A stretch of 64,000 nucleotides of DNA from an uncultured Alphaproteobacteria bacterium (GTDB lineage: Bacteria > Pseudomonadota > Alphaproteobacteria > HIMB59 > GCA-002718135): contig CACMYX010000002.1 in the NCBI GenBank assembly GCA_902618015.1, positions 248,001 through 312,000 of the forward strand, read 5' to 3'. The translations under genes and the position numbers were made by a program. This document shows positions 63,120 to 64,000 of this stretch, piece by piece. The notes beneath the pieces were generated by a model. That model did no database searches, was not told the origin of the DNA, and worked only from the letters and a program-made list of their open reading frames with translations. Positions within the stretch are counted from its first letter, which is position 1. Each line of letters starts with the position of its first letter.

Positions 63120-64000
63120 AAGATATATATAAATATATAGATGATAATGTTGACGAATATGTAAAGGATTTGCAAGAGTTTATAAGAAAGCCCTCAGTAT
63201 CTGCTCAAAAATTAGGTTTAGAAGAATGTGCAAATTATGTTGTTGAGAAAATGCACAAGGATGGCTTACCCGCTGAATTACATGAGATACCTGATGGCCC
63301 TCCTTTAGTCTTTGGGCATTTAGAATCTTCAAATTCTAAAAAAACATTATTTTGTTATTCTCATTATGATGTTCAACCACCAGAACCTATTGAAGAGTGG
63401 TCACATGGAGGTCCATGGTCTGGTGCCTTAGTTGATGATGTAATTTATGGAAGAGGGGCTACAGATAACAAAGGTGGTTTATTAGCTTTTAATAAAGCAG
63501 CAAAAGCATTTTTAAAAGTAAGAGGTGAAGTTCCCTTAAATTTAAAATTTTTCTATGAAGGGGAAGAAGAAATAGGTTCTGTTCATCTTGGCCCGTGGGT
63601 CGAAAAAAATAAAAAACTCTTAGAAGCTGATGGAATGCACTGCTTAGATGGAACAGTTGACGAATTTGCTAAAGTGCCGGAGGTTGAGCTTGGTTTAAAA
63701 TCAGTATTATTTGTGGAATTAATCGCAAGAGGAGGAAAAAAAGATATTCACTCTCTTAATTTTCCACTTGTACCTAGTCCTCCATGGGAATTAGTTCATG
63801 CTTTATCAACTATAATGACAAGAGATAGAAAAATATTAATTAAGGATTGGTATGAGGGATTATACGAATTAGGAGAGGAAGAAATAAATTTACTTGATGA
63901 AAAGAATGAAAGAGTAGATTTATCTGCATTAAAATCAGAATTTGGTATTGAAAATTTTGTTCTAAACAGAGATGGAGTTGAGGCAATCAAAGCGAGAACA
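63116..64000 (+). CDS. M20-family dipeptidase, 3' end outside window
   Basis: An open frame from ATG 63116 reaches the right edge (295 codons, no stop). SHYDVQPPEP, VIYGRGATDNKGG, FYEGEEEIGS and MHCLDGTVDE give the di-zinc site and match M20 dipeptidases of about 450-470 residues (ArgE/DapE/CPG2 group). It cleaves dipeptides or N-acyl amino acids in the cytoplasm. ATGA coupling with the SDR places it in the transporter 3 operon, which suggests a peptide-like substrate. Confidence 0.88.
   Translation, partial: MKDIYKYIDDNVDEYVKDLQEFIRKPSVSAQKLGLEECANYVVEKMHKDGLPAELHEIPDGPPLVFGHLESSNSKKTLFCYSHYDVQPPEPIEEWSHGGPWSGALVDDVIYGRGATDNKGGLLAFNKAAKAFLKVRGEVPLNLKFFYEGEEEIGSVHLGPWVEKNKKLLEADGMHCLDGTVDEFAKVPEVELGLKSVLFVELIARGGKKDIHSLNFPLVPSPPWELVHALSTIMTRDRKILIKDWYEGLYELGEEEINLLDEKNERVDLSALKSEFGIENFVLNRDGVEAIKART

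Noticed and set aside
1-64000. tRNA, rRNA, CRISPR, IS element or prophage
   Set aside because: No tRNA-like fold, spaced repeats, transposase, integrase or phage gene was seen; no gap between genes exceeds about 180 bases.

Overview
The window is a gene-dense, strongly AT-rich stretch (roughly 70 % A+T by eye) with short intergenic gaps, many 1-, 4- and 8-bp gene overlaps and no rRNA, tRNA, phage, IS or CRISPR. An alphaproteobacterial 5-aminolevulinate synthase (HemA), HemJ, a GcrA-type C-terminal domain and the base composition together point to a marine alphaproteobacterium of the streamlined type (Pelagibacter/HIMB59/AEGEAN-169-like). The exact clade cannot be fixed from the sequence alone.

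Positions 1-12755 hold mixed housekeeping genes: a convergent uxuB (cut by the left edge)/uxuA pair for hexuronate catabolism, an aldo-keto reductase, an arginase-family ureohydrolase, a BCP-type peroxiredoxin, a Nudix hydrolase, MsrA, a short GcrA-like protein, a cyclopropane-fatty-acid synthase, a MotA/OmpA-type inner-membrane motor pair, a secreted pentapeptide-repeat protein and an EamA exporter. Positions 12752-19422 are a heme cluster: hemA and a cytochrome b561 on the minus strand, then hemC (with a long C-terminal extension)-hemE-hemH-hemF-hemJ on the plus strand, followed by nth.

From 20219 to the right edge the window is an organic-nitrogen uptake and catabolism region. Three SBP-led Dpp/Opp-type ABC transporter sets are present (20219-25457; 30083-35335; 57862-61339), plus an isolated ATPase pair (41363-43314). 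Two sets carry fused DppD-DppF ATPases. The third has no ATPase, while the isolated pair has no permease or binding protein, so these two probably make one split transporter. All three binding-protein genes have a strong GGAG-type ribosome site and a strong hairpin just before the first permease gene, which should give excess binding protein over membrane subunits.

The first and second transporters enclose a LysR regulator and a VOC protein/AspA-type deacylase/PuuE-type deacetylase/M20 amidase operon. The second is preceded by two SDRs and an amidohydrolase. Between the split transporter halves lies the most unusual part: a tightly packed 12-gene minus-strand operon (52508 down to 39450). It starts with two tandem divergent paralogues that look like DUF4438 proteins, followed by an Ldh2-type dehydrogenase, a pita-bread M24 protein that has lost metal ligands, a prolidase-type amidohydrolase, an aminotransferase, an unrecognised TIM-barrel-like protein, a hydantoinase/allantoinase-type enzyme, two ABC ATPases, an EamA exporter and a Gfo/Idh oxidoreductase. 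A plus-strand set with an M32 peptidase, a second aminotransferase, a second VOC protein, an epimerase and oxidoreductases runs the other way.

My reading is that this is an undescribed pathway for importing and dismantling small cyclic or amidated nitrogen compounds or modified peptides. The substrate cannot be read from the sequence. A 164-bp stretch is identical in two of the ATPase genes, a trace of recent gene conversion.
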